From Gadus chalcogrammus (Eukaryota > Chordata > Actinopteri > Gadiformes > Gadidae): 64,000 nt of DNA. The position numbers and the translations under genes are program-made. The notes under the pieces were generated by a model. The model was not told the origin of the DNA. It searched no databases and saw only the letters and a program-made list of their open reading frames with translations. Positions 1 to 25,486 of this stretch are shown here, piece by piece; positions within the stretch are counted from its first letter, which is position 1, and each line of letters begins with the position of its first letter. The stretch spans positions 17,515,056-17,579,055 of the forward strand of contig NC_079421.1 of assembly GCF_026213295.1 (NCBI RefSeq). The letters are read 5' to 3'.

Positions 1-3000
1 TGCGGACATTAGGAGCTAAACTCAGAACCACTTGGCCGGGAGTCAGACACAATACTTTGTTTCCCAAACTATCCTGCTGATGTTAACGTTATTGTTTTAT
101 TCATCAATTGCCTTTACAATATAAATGGTTCCCATACTGATGAATCTGGAAATCGAATTTGAAATCGAAATTGTTCTTTATACATCCACCATGTCACTGT
201 TGTCATAGAAACCAATGAATAACACCTGTCAAATGTGCGGTATCAATAAAAGTGATGAACGGCGACGTTAATGTAGTCTAGAAGCGTGCCTTCACTCGAA
301 TCACCCGTGATCCGTTTGAGGCGTCACCCCCATCTCCGTCATATTTCCTGCGGCCAGCTGTTGCAGCCAGCGCAGGCCGTCTCGCCGATGCATGACAACA
401 GTGCATCTGTGTGTCGCTCGCATTTTATGAGTGTGCAGAACGGGGAGACAGACAGGGAGGACCTGTGTCCAAAGTCACGACCCTACCCTGACCTGTGTTA
501 AGGGAAATGGTCGAGCTGCCCGAGACAAAGGAGGAGAAGGGAGAGTCTGGGGTGGGGGGGGGGGGAGGGGGGTTGTGTGGACACTAACAATGGGGCCGCA
601 CTCAGACTACGGGCCACACAAAGGCCAGGACAGAGCCCCCCCTTCTCCTCTGGGCCCCCAGATTGCAATAGCGCTGGCATTTCACACCGGCCTGTGAACC
701 AGCCATTCAATCAAACTACTGTTTAACCCGACCCCTCTGGCCAACACAGAAATCAGAATGGGTCTGGCTGGGATGTCTTTAGCTAGGTGACCTCATTAAC
801 CCTATCGGGAGCTGTCCGCTCCTCACCGGACACTCTGCTGTGGTTTCTCTCCTAGTGGTTCCCTTAGATGGGGGGAAGGGCAGCTACTGTAATGGTTATG
901 GTTGTGGTCCTCAAGATGAGAGCCACAAGGTGTCACGTGTTTTGTGGAGCACGTCCCTAATTTACTTGGTATTCGGTAAAGGTGCATAAAAAAACCACAA
1001 CTAAGTAATCAATCAGTGTAGCGATAAATAAAACGTCTAGCGTTGGGTGTAGCAGAGCGATTGCACTCCAGGGAATGAAGAGACATGTCCGAAGCACTCG
1101 TGCTGGTCAACTGCCCTGGAGGCAGGGCTGAGGAGAAACTGTAGGCCTCTCCCCCCCACCCACCCACCCACCCCTCCACCAACTCTCTTCTCAATGGACT
1201 AACCCCTCCCCTTCACCTGTATGCGGCTTGGATCAAGGTGTGGGGCGGCTGGGGGACGGGGACGGGGAACGACTGCATATCAAACACAGTGGGGCCTTTG
1301 AAGTAGCTGGAAACACAAACAATGATTTGGCCACAGTCGTAACAGCTTATTTGTCCCCTTTAGTCATTCATGGGCTGCTTGTTGCATGTCTATGCTTTCA
1401 AAGGGCTGGCTGGGAGCACCAGAGGTACAGTAGCTAGGCCGACTCTGGAGGTTTCTGCCTGTAGGGTTGTGGGTTTAGAGGAAGGCCATCTGGCTTCCTG
1501 TTCCTTAGATTTGATATTGATTTATTGGCTGTACACAGGGTAGATAAGGGGACGACACACCAGCTGCCCAAAGCCTAGCCTCTTAGTTTCCCTAAACCCC
1601 GCCCCCTAATTGTTCATTGCTTCATCTGCCTCATTGAAACACATCAAGTTGAAACAACCCAAAGTTTAACGACTATCCCTATCATCATATTATTATTTTA
1701 TTCAATAGTTTTTAGCTAACTTCATTGTGCAAGAACAAATCTGATTGCTAAAAATCGAATCTTTGATTACAAGGGATGCATGAAGTACTTCCAAGCATAT
1801 CATGTGGTACTGCATCAAACCATTTAACTAGCAGAAAACAGAAAAGTGTTGTTTTTATCACAACTTAAATAAAAATGCAATTTGCACCTCCATCAAGACG
1901 TTTTAAAGACTTTGCGTCAGGATGACTCAATATTCTCTCTCCGAGAAACCCTTTTGTTTGTAATGAGGTGCAAAGTGACGTTGGCCCTTTCTCACAACCA
2001 CTACGATCATTTTCACAGTAAGCCCATCGTAGGAACAATTAATAAGGTCAAAACGCGGCTTCTGTTGGGCCTCCCCTGCCTGTAAAGTGGGCCTGAGAGT
2101 GTCGCAGTGTGGCTGGAGCTTCGCTGGCCTCAAAGGTGTCAACGCAGCCACATGAATGAATCCTCTCTGTTCTCCCACCAATTCAATGGCTTTACTCTCA
2201 CCCACCCTGTCCGACTCTCATTCCCCACCCCCGAGACTTCTCCCACTTCCACCCCCTCTCCCCCAACAACACAGGGCTGTGATGTAGCGGTCTCAGATAA
2301 TGAGGTGAGAATTTTATTGCACCAGTCTGTGAGCCTGGCACCAGCCTGTATGAGGAGGAGGAGGAGAAGAAGAAGGAGAAGGAGGGGGGTTGGTGGAGGT
2401 GGGTGGAGGTGCAGCCTGTGCTCACTAGTCACCGGCGCCCTCTGTTGATCCGATTGCCACGGTCCGTCCCCTGGCTGGATGTACTGTATCGAGCCCCCTG
2501 TCACACACCAGCACTTCAAAGAGGAAGATCAAGGGTTGGTTTGCGCATGACGTCCCCAGAATGACAATGCCCTGGCCAGCCTACACCTGCTGCTACGTGC
2601 CGGTCCCCCTGAAGACAAGCCGGCTGCTCCCACGCTAGCCTCTGTGGAGGAAGTGCTCATTCAGGGGGCAAATATACATAGAGGAAGAGGGCAGTTCTCT
2701 ATCTGTGCTCTGTATAAATACAAAGGGGAGGGGGTGAGGGCGCTGGGGGGCTAATGACAGAGACAGAGGAAGGACAGTGGAGGATGGTAGGGCACTCCTA
2801 GGGGACGACTGGGCAACATTGACCGGGCAGATATCTGGATAAGACGATGCGTTTGAGCGCACATCTCAGTCTACTTATCTTGAAAAAAGGCAGCCCTGCT
2901 ATCTCTGGCACTGAGAGACACACACACACGCGTCGTCGGGACAGTGACATCAAAGGGAGATCTTTTTAACCAAAGCGTTTTCAAAGGAAGCCCCGAGACT

Positions 3001-4097
3001 TTTATTGCTCTTGGGTGCAAAGAAAAGCCTAGTTTAAACTGTGACATTCTTCAGGCTTCGGATTCCAGTTCTGAATCCATGTGCTTCTGTAAGTCGGCTC
3101 TATTCTCTGAGCTAATTTCTACACAGTGAGCTCACAGGACAGCAGACACATTAAATTAATGTACAATTGGTTCCAGAACAGATTTGAAGCGGACCTCATC
3201 TATTTCAGTCATAACGACTTTACCTCCATGACCTTTCAGTTAAGAAAACATTTAGCTCTCTGGGAAAGTGCCATCTTAACGACCTGTCTGTACAGTGCAT
3301 TATCATTATTACTTCCATTAAGAGATGACTGCATTGAGAGGAATGAAAGGAAGACTGATTACTTCTACTCCGCAAGCCCCACTCAAGAGAGAGAGAGAGA
3401 GAGAGAGATAGAAAAATCAGGGGGTTCTCTCTGCAGGATGTAAACAAAAAGTGGTAAACATGAGTCACGACAGGGATGAAAATATAACTCTAATTGTGAA
3501 TTAAAGGCATAATTATTTAATTAGCATTGTATCAATGGGCCATAACTTGGTCGATGTTAACAGGGAGGCCTACAGTACTTTGATCATTGTAATATTATAG
3601 CAGTTGTAGTTATTAAAATGACAGTTTCAATGCTTTTGAGGAAACAATAATTTCTGTCATTAATAATGATGGAAATGCTGTGATTAATAAAAAAAAAGTT
3701 TTTATTATAAAAGACAAAGGTTTTCAGTGATCGTACCACTGTAAGTCCAGCTGTAAATGAAAGACTGATCTTTTTATTGAGCGATTACCGACCCCCCTAA
3801 GTGGCGTGTCATTCCCTTTTAGTCATTCGAAAGCAAAAAGTTTGAGCCTAGCGCCATCTATCGTTCTGTCTCACTCTGAACAAGTTGAAGGCGAAATAGC
3901 ACCCCCTGATGGTTTTACAGTGAATAACCAACCCTTTGACTAGTGTGACGTAACTCACAAACACAACACCGCTGGCAGGAGGAAGAAGGATACTTTCCTA
4001 GTCTATCTTTAGGCCTAGTAGTTCAGGTAAACAACTTATTCTCATGGCTCCCTTATTATAGTTAAAGTCGTTTGGTGACTATTCTGCCCGATTTAAA
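1..4097. other. Intergenic region upstream of slc25a43
   Basis: I see no credible gene here; the open frames are short and unlike known proteins. An AATAAA at 245-250 (+) could be the 3' end of a gene outside the window. The stretch at 2350-2400 is purine-rich low-complexity DNA and 3388-3410 is a short (GA)n run. The last 250 bases before the slc25a43 start hold a CTCF-like site (3897-3912) and a CRE-like TGACGTAA (3946-3953), which are plausible promoter elements. No TATA box is obvious. Confidence 0.6.
3897..3953. promoter_or_regulatory. Probable slc25a43 promoter elements (CTCF-like and CRE-like)
   Basis: TAGCACCCCCTGATGG at 3897-3912 resembles the reverse of the CTCF core (CCASNAGGGGGCGCTA). 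TGACGTAACTCA at 3946-3957 contains a CRE/ATF-like octamer. Both lie within about 200 bases of the slc25a43 ATG at 4098, where a TATA-less housekeeping promoter would be expected. The motif matches were made by eye and the promoter role is inferred. Confidence 0.35.
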
Positions 4098-8740
<4,643 letters not shown>

Positions 8741-10348
8741 AGAGGGGCGGTGCGACTCTCTGTGCAATAGATAATGAATGCGGCTCACAATGACCTCGGG
8801 GATAAGACAAGGACTTGGCAAGATGAGTCGCATATTCATTTCCTTACCGTAGATTTTTTTCTATGTGTATCTTTTTTTGTTCTGTTCTCCTCACATTTCT
8901 GGACTTCTATTCCTTCAAAGAGATACCTCGACAAACACAGCCCTATGGATTATCTGACAGTGTTATTATTGTTACCCTCTCCTTCTTATTCCTCAGTATT
9001 TCCAGTTTGATTATTGCCCATGCTGCTGTTTTAATATTAGTCCTCAAGGGACTGGCATCATGTATGTATTTGTTATCATGTATGTATTTGTTATTTGCAT
9101 AGGAAAATTAAGTCTTGGAAAACCGCAATGTGTTTCCATAGGAGTGTGGTTTAATGATGGAGACAGTTAACTGGACATGGGGCTTATTCACCTAGCAGCC
9201 ATGTTTGTTTTTCTCAGAACTAGTTGCAATAATCAAGAGGGAACAAAGATGGCTACTAGCTGAATAATGTCCATTATGTGCCTTCCTTGAAAGTTTTCAA
9301 TTTTCATTCAGTTTTTTTGTGGGGCTGATTTTAAAATGTTTGCTATGGAGAACTAGATGTGCCATAGTAAAGAAAGCGGTTTATCAGTTAAAAAAAGATT
9401 TTACTGATCAAGATGTTTCAACGATCAATTTTACTGCAAACAAAGAGTCCTGCCTGGGTGGTAGAGAGAATATGAATAATTGTATTTGAGCAATAATTTT
9501 TGTTGTTGAAGAATGTCTGTTTATTTTCATCATTTGTCATTTTAAAACTTATTTAAAATCATGTAAATCCCCTGCATTGTCTTTGTTTCTATATTTTTTT
9601 ATGGAGATCGTTTTATGCCAGGGTCTTACTATCACTGTGTCAAAGGTAATGGAGGAAGTGAACACACACACACACGCACGACATCACCCCCACCACCATC
9701 CACACAATATTCACCCTCCCTGGTTGCCCTCTAGGGCCAAAAGTAACATAATCCCTGTTTGTTCTTTTCTTCTCTCGTTTCAAACTCATACACATTACAC
9801 ATTGACCTGAAAGCTTGTTTTAAAAATGAAAATACCCAAGTTGTATCACTTTTTTGTGATTTACAACAAGCTGTGTTGACAACTTTGCATATAGACTCAT
9901 AACGTATTTGCCCACTGGGTGAACAGGAAATGGGGTCATTAACTGATGGAGTGACCTCTCTTCAGCTGGTTCATGATGACCTTTATTTGGCATGACCTTG
10001 AGTTAACCCCCAAAACTACACGTGATGTTAGGAATGATTAATCTGGCTAGAGGTTATTGGCCTGAATTAAATGTTATCAAAAAAGTACGTTAGTTGGATT
10101 GTAGAGAACATTATTCAAACTTATTTGGGAATGAGGGGAGGGGGCACATGTAAATCTAAAGCCGCTTTTGATTCCCGCCCCCTTGAACGCAGGACCACCA
10201 ATGAAACACAGAGACCAAGTTGACGCTATGTCCCGCGAACAGCCTTCTTAAGCCCCTTCCCCCGATTGTCTCTAGGTCATTTTAACTCAACCGGCAAACC
10301 TCAACCGGTCCTGCGAGTGAAGGGGAAGGTACCTTAAAACAACTGAAG
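8741..10348. other. slc25a43 3' region and slc25a5 promoter region
   Basis: AT-rich DNA after the slc25a43 stop probably includes its 3' UTR. I saw no canonical AATAAA close to the stop codon. Just before the slc25a5 ATG, a CCAAT box (in ACCACCAATGAAA near 10197) is followed by GC-rich and pyrimidine-rich sequence, consistent with a housekeeping promoter and 5' UTR. No gene is visible. Confidence 0.45.
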
Positions 10349-12163
10349 ATGGGTGATCAAGCTATTTCTTTCGCTAAGGACTTCTTGGCTGGTGGCATTA
10401 GCGCTGCCATATCCAAAACAGCTGTTGCCCCCATCGAAAGAGTGAAACTTCTGCTCCAGGTGCGTGCAAAAACAAATTACTTTGTCCCCATTCTTTGCAA
10501 TTTACCTCTGTCTAGTTTAGCTTTGATATGTTTTGAATCGTTTTGAATGTCTTTCATATGTTGCACAGATATTGCTGACAGATTCGGGCTCTGATTAGGA
10601 CTTCTGCTTATGTCTATAAGTTGGGATCCAAACGAGGAAAAAATGGTTCGGCTGTTTGATAAATGAAGTGACACCTCCTGCGTAATATGCCACATAGCCA
10701 ACCAAAGGTCCAATAGTTCAGGACATGCAGTCACTGCGTTATTTATTACATTTGAATGAATAACAGAGTTGCACATATGTTATCAAGGTCGCGCAAGGGT
10801 AGTCTAGAACTGAGCCTGAGCCAACACTTTCCATTGCACTGGGCCTTCAGTCACGAGTGGGAGGTGGGGCATAGTTGTTGAATGGATATCGTAGAGGGCG
10901 GCTCGTTGGAATGACATTAAGGTGTCAGACCGCACTAGGACGATTTTAAAAGTCTGGTGTTGTGTTACCAGCAGTCATGCGCCCACTTGGGAAGTTTTTT
11001 TAAATTGTGCAACCACAATTCAGCAGAAGTATTGTGCATTTGTTCAGCAGTATTGAAGCAGTTCCTGAAAGGTATTGTTCATTAGTTCAACCGTATTGTG
11101 CATTAGAAATTAATCTTCCGTCTTGCTCCACAGGTCCAACATGCCAGCCAACAGATCACGGCTGACCAGCAGTACAAGGGCATCATGGACTGCGTCAGGA
11201 GGATCCCCAAGGAGCAGGGCTTCCTGGCCTTCTGGAGAGGTAACCTGGCCAACGTCATCAGATACTTCCCCACCCAGGCCCTCAACTTCGCCTTCAAGGA
11301 CAAGTACAAGAACGTGTTCCTGGACGGCGTGGACAAGCACAAGCAGTTCTGGCGCTACTTTGCTGGTAACCTAGCGTCGGGCGGCGCCGCCGGAGCCACG
11401 TCGCTGTGTTTCGTCTACCCCCTCGACTTCGCCAGGACACGCCTTGCCGCTGACGTGGGCCGGGCCGGGGCCGGTCGAGAGTTCAAAGGCCTGGGAGACT
11501 GTCTGGTGAAGATCTCCAAGTCTGACGGTATCAGGGGTCTGTACCAGGGCTTCAGCGTCTCCGTCCAGGGTATCATCATCTACAGGGCTGCCTACTTTGG
11601 TGTCTATGACACGGCCAAGGGTGAGTCCTCAGCTTGTGCTGCCAGCCCTAGGCCTAGCCCTAGCGTCATGGTCGTCTTACGCCTGAATTTGTATACGTTG
11701 GCCAACTGCCAATAATTGTGGATGCATTGTTGTTCACTGTTCTTTTTGATACTTTCTCTTCCGCAGGCATGCTTCCCGATCCCAAGAACACACCCATCTA
11801 CGTGAGCTGGGCCATCGCCCAGTCAGTGACCGCCGTGGCCGGTTTCGTGTCCTACCCCTTCGATACCGTCCGTAGACGCATGATGATGCAGTCCGGCCGC
11901 AAAGGAGGTAGCCGCCATTTAATTTTTTTAATGGTTACATTTAAACGTTCAATTAATGAAAATGTTTATCAAATGTTTTGTTTCAAATTTCCCATTCTTC
12001 CTCAGCTGACATCATGTACTCCGGCACCATGAACTGCTGGACGAAGATTGCACGTGATGAGGGCGGCAAGGCCTTCTTCAAGGGGGCGTGGTCCAACGTT
12101 CTCCGAGGCATGGGTGGTGCTTTCGTGCTGGTTCTGTACGACGAGCTGAAGAAAGTCCTATAA
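10349..12163 (+). CDS. slc25a5: ADP/ATP translocase 2 (adenine nucleotide translocator), 4 coding exons, 298 aa
   Basis: The protein exchanges cytosolic ADP for matrix ATP across the mitochondrial inner membrane. Exons are 10349-10459, 11134-11620, 11767-11907 and 12006-12163, joining to 298 aa, exactly the length of vertebrate ANT proteins. The nucleotide-carrier hallmark RRRMMM is intact at residues 235-240. The three carrier signatures (PIERVK, PLDFAR, PFDTVR) and the conserved C-terminal region [20 protein letters not shown] are present. The N terminus [16 protein letters not shown] starts with MGD like ANT1, but adjacency to slc25a43 (as in human Xq24) supports slc25a5 over slc25a4 or slc25a6. 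Coding sequence is GC-rich at third positions compared with its introns. An AATAAA lies about 205 bases after the stop. Confidence 0.96.
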
Positions 12164-12369
12164 GTCGTCGCCGTTCGTGTCCACGGTTTCTGTTGTGACG
12201 ACTGTAACATATCTTGTACATTTGAAAGAACTGAAATACCACTGTATTTATAGGGACCAGCTAGTATGTTCTTACTAGTTGTAGCGGGGAGTCTATTATG
12301 CACTACTTTGTTGGCCACGTTTGTTTGTTTCCGACCACCTGAATGTTAATCCTTCACCAAAGGAATGTA

Positions 12370-12375
12370 AAAATA
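12370..12375 (+). terminator. Polyadenylation signal of slc25a5
   Basis: AATAAA lies in the 3' UTR about 207 bases after the TAA stop codon, where a short ANT 3' UTR would end. Confidence 0.65.
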
Positions 12376-13839
12376 AAGACAACCTTCTAATTTAAACGTC
12401 ATTCCCATGTTTATTTCGTTGCAGCTTTTTCTCTTGTCGGGCATTTAATGTATAGTCGTATATTTACAAGATGTAGCCTCCCCTGGCTACAGCTTTACTT
12501 GGAAGCTATCACATCATGCTGAGTGAAACTCGATCGTTGCTACACAGGGTCAATCTCATGGGCTGTGATTGGCCTTTAACCAAAGCCAGCTGAAGGGTTT
12601 GAGCTGCAATTTGATATTTCAAAGTTCTTTTTGCATATGGCAGATGCAAGTCGTCCTGGTTTTCACTGCATTGAATGTCCTGGCTCTGCATGGGTTACTG
12701 GAAGGAGCAGTGATTACCTGTGCCAGGGTGGATTACTTCCTCTTTCTAAATTGACTTTAGTCTCCCATCATCACGCCTTTTCTCTGCCTCTGACTGGTGT
12801 GACTAACACTTTAACCTTGAGCTGGTGGAGTCTCTCTGCTAATTGGACATGCCTGCTTTGGGAGAGGCACAAGCATGACTATAACTAAAACGACAGCCAT
12901 TGTAGAACTACTGTCCATGTAGTACCAGTAAGGTGGTCGGTGGGTCTTACTACGGACACTTGAGGTTGGATTATTTGGCTATAGACATAAATTGACTCTA
13001 CAACGGAGGGTGACTACAGTGATGGCTTTAACATGCTGTTTGTGGTGAGGACTGGGTTTGTGAAAGCAACGACTATACACCAGAATGCCTTCACAGATTT
13101 TTGGAGCTTTCACACCAGCTGTGAGGCGACATTGGCTTTTTGCCCAAATGTCTACACAGAAGGCATGTACTGAGCAACTTGCCAGGACTAGCTTGCAGGC
13201 AATGTTGTCACTGGCTGCATTTGGTCCCTTGATACGATGGTCATGGGGCTACTAGATTATTTAGAGCTATATTGACTCCATTAACTGTCATGTACACGTG
13301 CTGTAGAATGACAAGAGTGCAACACCAAACTGATGCTTAAAGGAACAAGCTTACATGAGTACTAAAGTATTGTTTCATGTGTATTGTGCCCTTCTGGCAG
13401 AGCATAGAGATTGTAAGGAAATTACTTTTGTTCCATTATTGTCTATCTCGGGGTTCCACAAACTTGCTTTGGATAAATGATGGATGGGATGTCAATGTCT
13501 GCATACGTGGACAGCATTAAATTCCCCATCTACACTGTTGAATTGACTGCACAATATAAATCAGACACTGAAAGTGTCTGACCTGAGCTACTATTCTCTG
13601 ACACTGAACACTGACAGACTGGATTATTGCCTTGGCAAACCTACATTTTTACACACAAATGATTCAAATTGTAATGGTCTACTAATTCTGTTAGATTGTC
13701 ATGGCAGCTTTGGCACACAAAATTCTCATATTTGCATATCAGTAGGCCTAAACCAGCAAGGCGGGTCCATGGTGGTAATCCTTCAATTACCACTGAGAGC
13801 CCCCAAACACACACACAGACACTCCAACACCCATGCATT

Positions 13840-13840
<1 letters not shown>

Positions 13841-13905
<65 letters not shown>
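13841..13905. repeat. (CA)n microsatellite
   Basis: This is a pure CA array of about 65 bases in intergenic DNA. Confidence 0.97.
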
Positions 13906-13908
<3 letters not shown>

Positions 13909-14719
13909 GCTGCCGGCTAACAACCGGGTTACAAGAATGGGCACAAGAAGGATTTGTCAGAAGGAACAGGGATCAGTGCCATTAATGTTCTGTTCATCAG
14001 TGGTGTTAGGCACACAGAATGAGTTTGAGGACAGTAGACAACCAAGAGGCGACCAGAAGTGCCAGAAGAAGTGTAGGGCCCAACAATATAGAGGTCCCTG
14101 CGGCATGACTAATATTTTTAAATTTGGAAGTGTTCTGATCAAAGCAACTTATTATTTACTATTAAGGATATGTATGTGCATATAAAATATAGCAATGTGT
14201 ATAATATGTACCACTCACCGTAACCCATCACTAAAGGCTACTAACAAGGGTTTAAAGTAGCATTGGTGAGTGAATATGATTTTAGATATCAAGAAGAATC
14301 AAGGTTGGACATTATATTTTTTATTAAGGATCAAAGCGCTCTCTTTAAACTTGCCGTTAGGCTATATATCTCTGTCTTCATAGGATCCGCTCATAATGTG
14401 GGTCGTGGAAAAGATAACGTTGATGGCACAGGAAATTATATGTGTGTGGCCCTTGGTTAATATAATAGAGGTTCGAAAACGAAAGATCAATCTTACCCAC
14501 ACAAAATCCTATGATATCGTGCTTGATTTGGGGATTGGTGCTGCATGTCCAACATACATTCATTATTATGGAGACTGATAAGCAACTTTCTTCTGAAAGT
14601 ATACTCATTCACTGTTGGGCCACCAAGACATCGAGGTGAGAAAAACATTGTCACAAACATATCTTCCTGAATAGTTTTGAATTAAATTAAGAGAATAAAC
14701 TTCGAATGAGTATTCAAGC

Positions 14720-14722
<3 letters not shown>

Positions 14723-14759
<37 letters not shown>
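14723..14759. repeat. (AT)n microsatellite
   Basis: This is an uninterrupted AT dinucleotide run of about 37 bases. Confidence 0.95.
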
Positions 14760-14763
<4 letters not shown>

Positions 14764-15416
14764 CATACATACTTTGTCCTAATAATAAAGGCATGTAACT
14801 TACAACATTTTCACCTGACCTCTTTTTGTCCACCAGCGACCTCAGGTGGTAGATACAGAGGTCCATGTATTATCTATTGTTTGAAACCTATGAATTCCGC
14901 ATGGCAGCAAGAAAGTCAGGTATGTTGGCCAAATGCAAATGAATTGATTCGGCGATTAGAGACCGAAACCACGTGAATCACCTTCAAATAGCATCGCCCA
15001 CACTTCAATAAACCCCTTTTACATCTGCAACAATGCATCGCAACTCCAACAAGAAAAAAGAAAGAGAAAACCGTAGTATTCTCCAATCGAAGGCAAATAA
15101 ATCCTCCTGTTGTTTTTGTGTTAGTACACTAGTCCACGCCCAGACCCCTATCTCGAACAAGTTGGACTCTTTTTAACCTGTAGATGGCATTACATTAACC
15201 CCCTGACTCCAAATCACGCATCTGCTTCCAATACGTAGGGGCTGCTGGTTCATCACTTCTGCTCCGAGTAGCCTGCAGCTCACGCCTCAAGAAAAACGGG
15301 ATTGTATCAGCACTGAAGATGTGCATAACCAGAGGAGCAAGTGATAGGACTAAACCTATACGTCGAAACTAAAAGCAATACCACGGGAACTTCTTCGTGG
15401 GTGAAAAATAAGAAAG

Positions 15417-24136
<8,720 letters not shown>

Positions 24137-24716
24137 ATTGTGAAGTATACAGTTGTTGTTTTTTTCCTCAGGTACCATTTTAGACTACCTCTAGGTTGGA
24201 CTTTTTAGAACAATCTAGTATTTATTAAAAGGCCATTCACTGCAATTACTTTTGTGGCTTGATCATATGGTTGAATTATTTTATTCTTCTACTTGACCTC
24301 GTATGCCTTTAAAAGATCAGAGAATTGTGATTACAATACTATTATTTATTTTTTAAATATTGATATGTGTCTCCTTCACTCGCCATTTCCAAAATGGCTA
24401 GTGGATAATAATCAATTTTAATTTAATTTAGAAATTAAATGCCTTATACATGTTGAATTTTTTTTGTTCAATCAACGTTGGTCCTTGAAACCGACCTGTA
24501 TGGATTTCACTCGGGAGTTTGGGCCCCCTTGGGACCCCTTAACAAAAATACAATCTCACTGAAAATATTGAAGCACTTGAAAGGGGAGAATGTTAATGAA
24601 TTGGGTCACTTTGTTTTGTGTTGCATCGGTTCCAGAATTCATAATGCTCAATAATCGTACAATATCTGACATTCCTTTTTAACCATTTTAATTTAAAAAA
24701 AGATGTCCGATATTGA

Positions 24717-24722
24717 AATAAA
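24717..24722 (+). terminator. Polyadenylation signal of the sorting-nexin-like gene
   Basis: AATAAA lies about 580 bases after the TGA stop in AT-rich sequence that reads as 3' UTR. It is the first canonical hexamer I noticed after the stop. Confidence 0.55.
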
Positions 24723-25042
24723 CAATGGAGTTATACTCAAACCATTGTCAGGTATGCTTTGTGTTTATTTATTAGATGATAGGAAAATTTAAATTCTACG
24801 TTGATATTATGTAAATGATTTGCTTATGCCAGCAACCTTGCTCCTCTATTAAATAGAGGGAGAATAGTGCATCAAAGATGTTTCATCCAAGGTAAACCTA
24901 ATTATATCATAAGGGAGCCTCTCGTAATAATAAATTGGTGTAGGTAATGTTATAGTCAGCCCTTTCTATGTGTTTGTGTGTATGAGTTTGTGTACGTGTA
25001 CGTGTGAAGGAGAATAAATGGGTTTATCCTTCTTAATAATTT

Positions 25043-25290
25043 AAAATGTAGCATAACATATCAAAACCAAGTTACAGAAGGAAAATGAGGTGTAACAGTA
25101 TAGACAATGAGACTGTTTTACCTTATTTGACAGAAGTGTATGAATTTACTGTTATTCATGACCATTTGATCAACAAAAAGATGTATTACGCTAAAGTAAA
25201 TTAAACCCCATTAGCAAAACTCTTAAAAAACGTTTAAATGTAGCATAACATATCCAGACCAAGTTACAGAAGGAATGTTAGCTGTAAAAA
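25043..25290. repeat. Diverged direct repeat pair
   Basis: Segments of about 55 bases at 25043-25101 and 25236-25290 share the core ATGTAGCATAACATATC and ACCAAGTTACAGAAGGAA. They lie about 190 bases apart in the same orientation. This looks like an old local duplication or two copies of a mobile-element end. Confidence 0.75.
25113..25212 (+). repeat. Dispersed repeat, copy 1
   Basis: The sequence aligns by eye with 30590-30695 in the same orientation. Shared blocks include ATGACCATTTGAT and AAGTAAAT, with matching flanks (CTGTT-TACCTTATTT). It is a probable fragment of an unidentified interspersed element. Confidence 0.6.
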
Positions 25291-25370
25291 ACTGAATGAA
25301 TTGAATGTGATGAAAACGTCATGCGGTTCAACCAGTCCTATGGTTCACTTGCTGGTGTGGTGTATACACA

Positions 25371-25486
25371 CCGGCAGGGGGCAGCATTCAGCAATCGCTT
25401 CTCGTCGTAGGCTCCATTGAGTAATCCAAAATGGCTGCGCCCATAGTGGTTCTGTCAACAGCGTGAAAGTCCAGATCAAGTCCCAG
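25371..25486 (+). promoter_or_regulatory. mrpl11: Probable mrpl11 promoter and noncoding first exon
   Basis: The first coding exon of mrpl11 is preceded by a splice acceptor (AG at 33248-33249), so an upstream noncoding exon is expected. This is the best candidate. It has a YY1-type initiator motif (CCAAAATGGCTGC, 25427-25439), typical of TATA-less promoters of mitochondrial ribosomal protein genes, and a consensus donor CAG|GTATGA with exon end at 25486. A CTCF-like CCGGCAGGGGGCAGC sits at 25371-25385. The candidate leader carries a short upstream frame (25431-25466) of 11 codons plus stop. The link to mrpl11 is inferred; cDNA would settle it. Confidence 0.45.

Larger units (their letters stand above)
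12400..15416. other. Intergenic region between slc25a5 and the sorting-nexin-like gene
   Basis: No gene is supported. The region holds a (CA)n array (13841-13905) and an (AT)n array (14723-14759). The promoter and 5' UTR of the downstream gene should lie in its last few hundred bases, but no clear core promoter motif is visible. The 203-codon open frame at 13574-14185 runs through the CA array and resembles no known protein. Confidence 0.5.

Noticed and set aside
11103..11374. Overlapping frames on both strands over slc25a5 exon 2
   Set aside because: Shadows of the ANT coding sequence, which has high third-position GC.
13574..14185. 203-codon plus-strand frame
   Set aside because: Held open by a CA array, without splice context or recognisable protein sequence.
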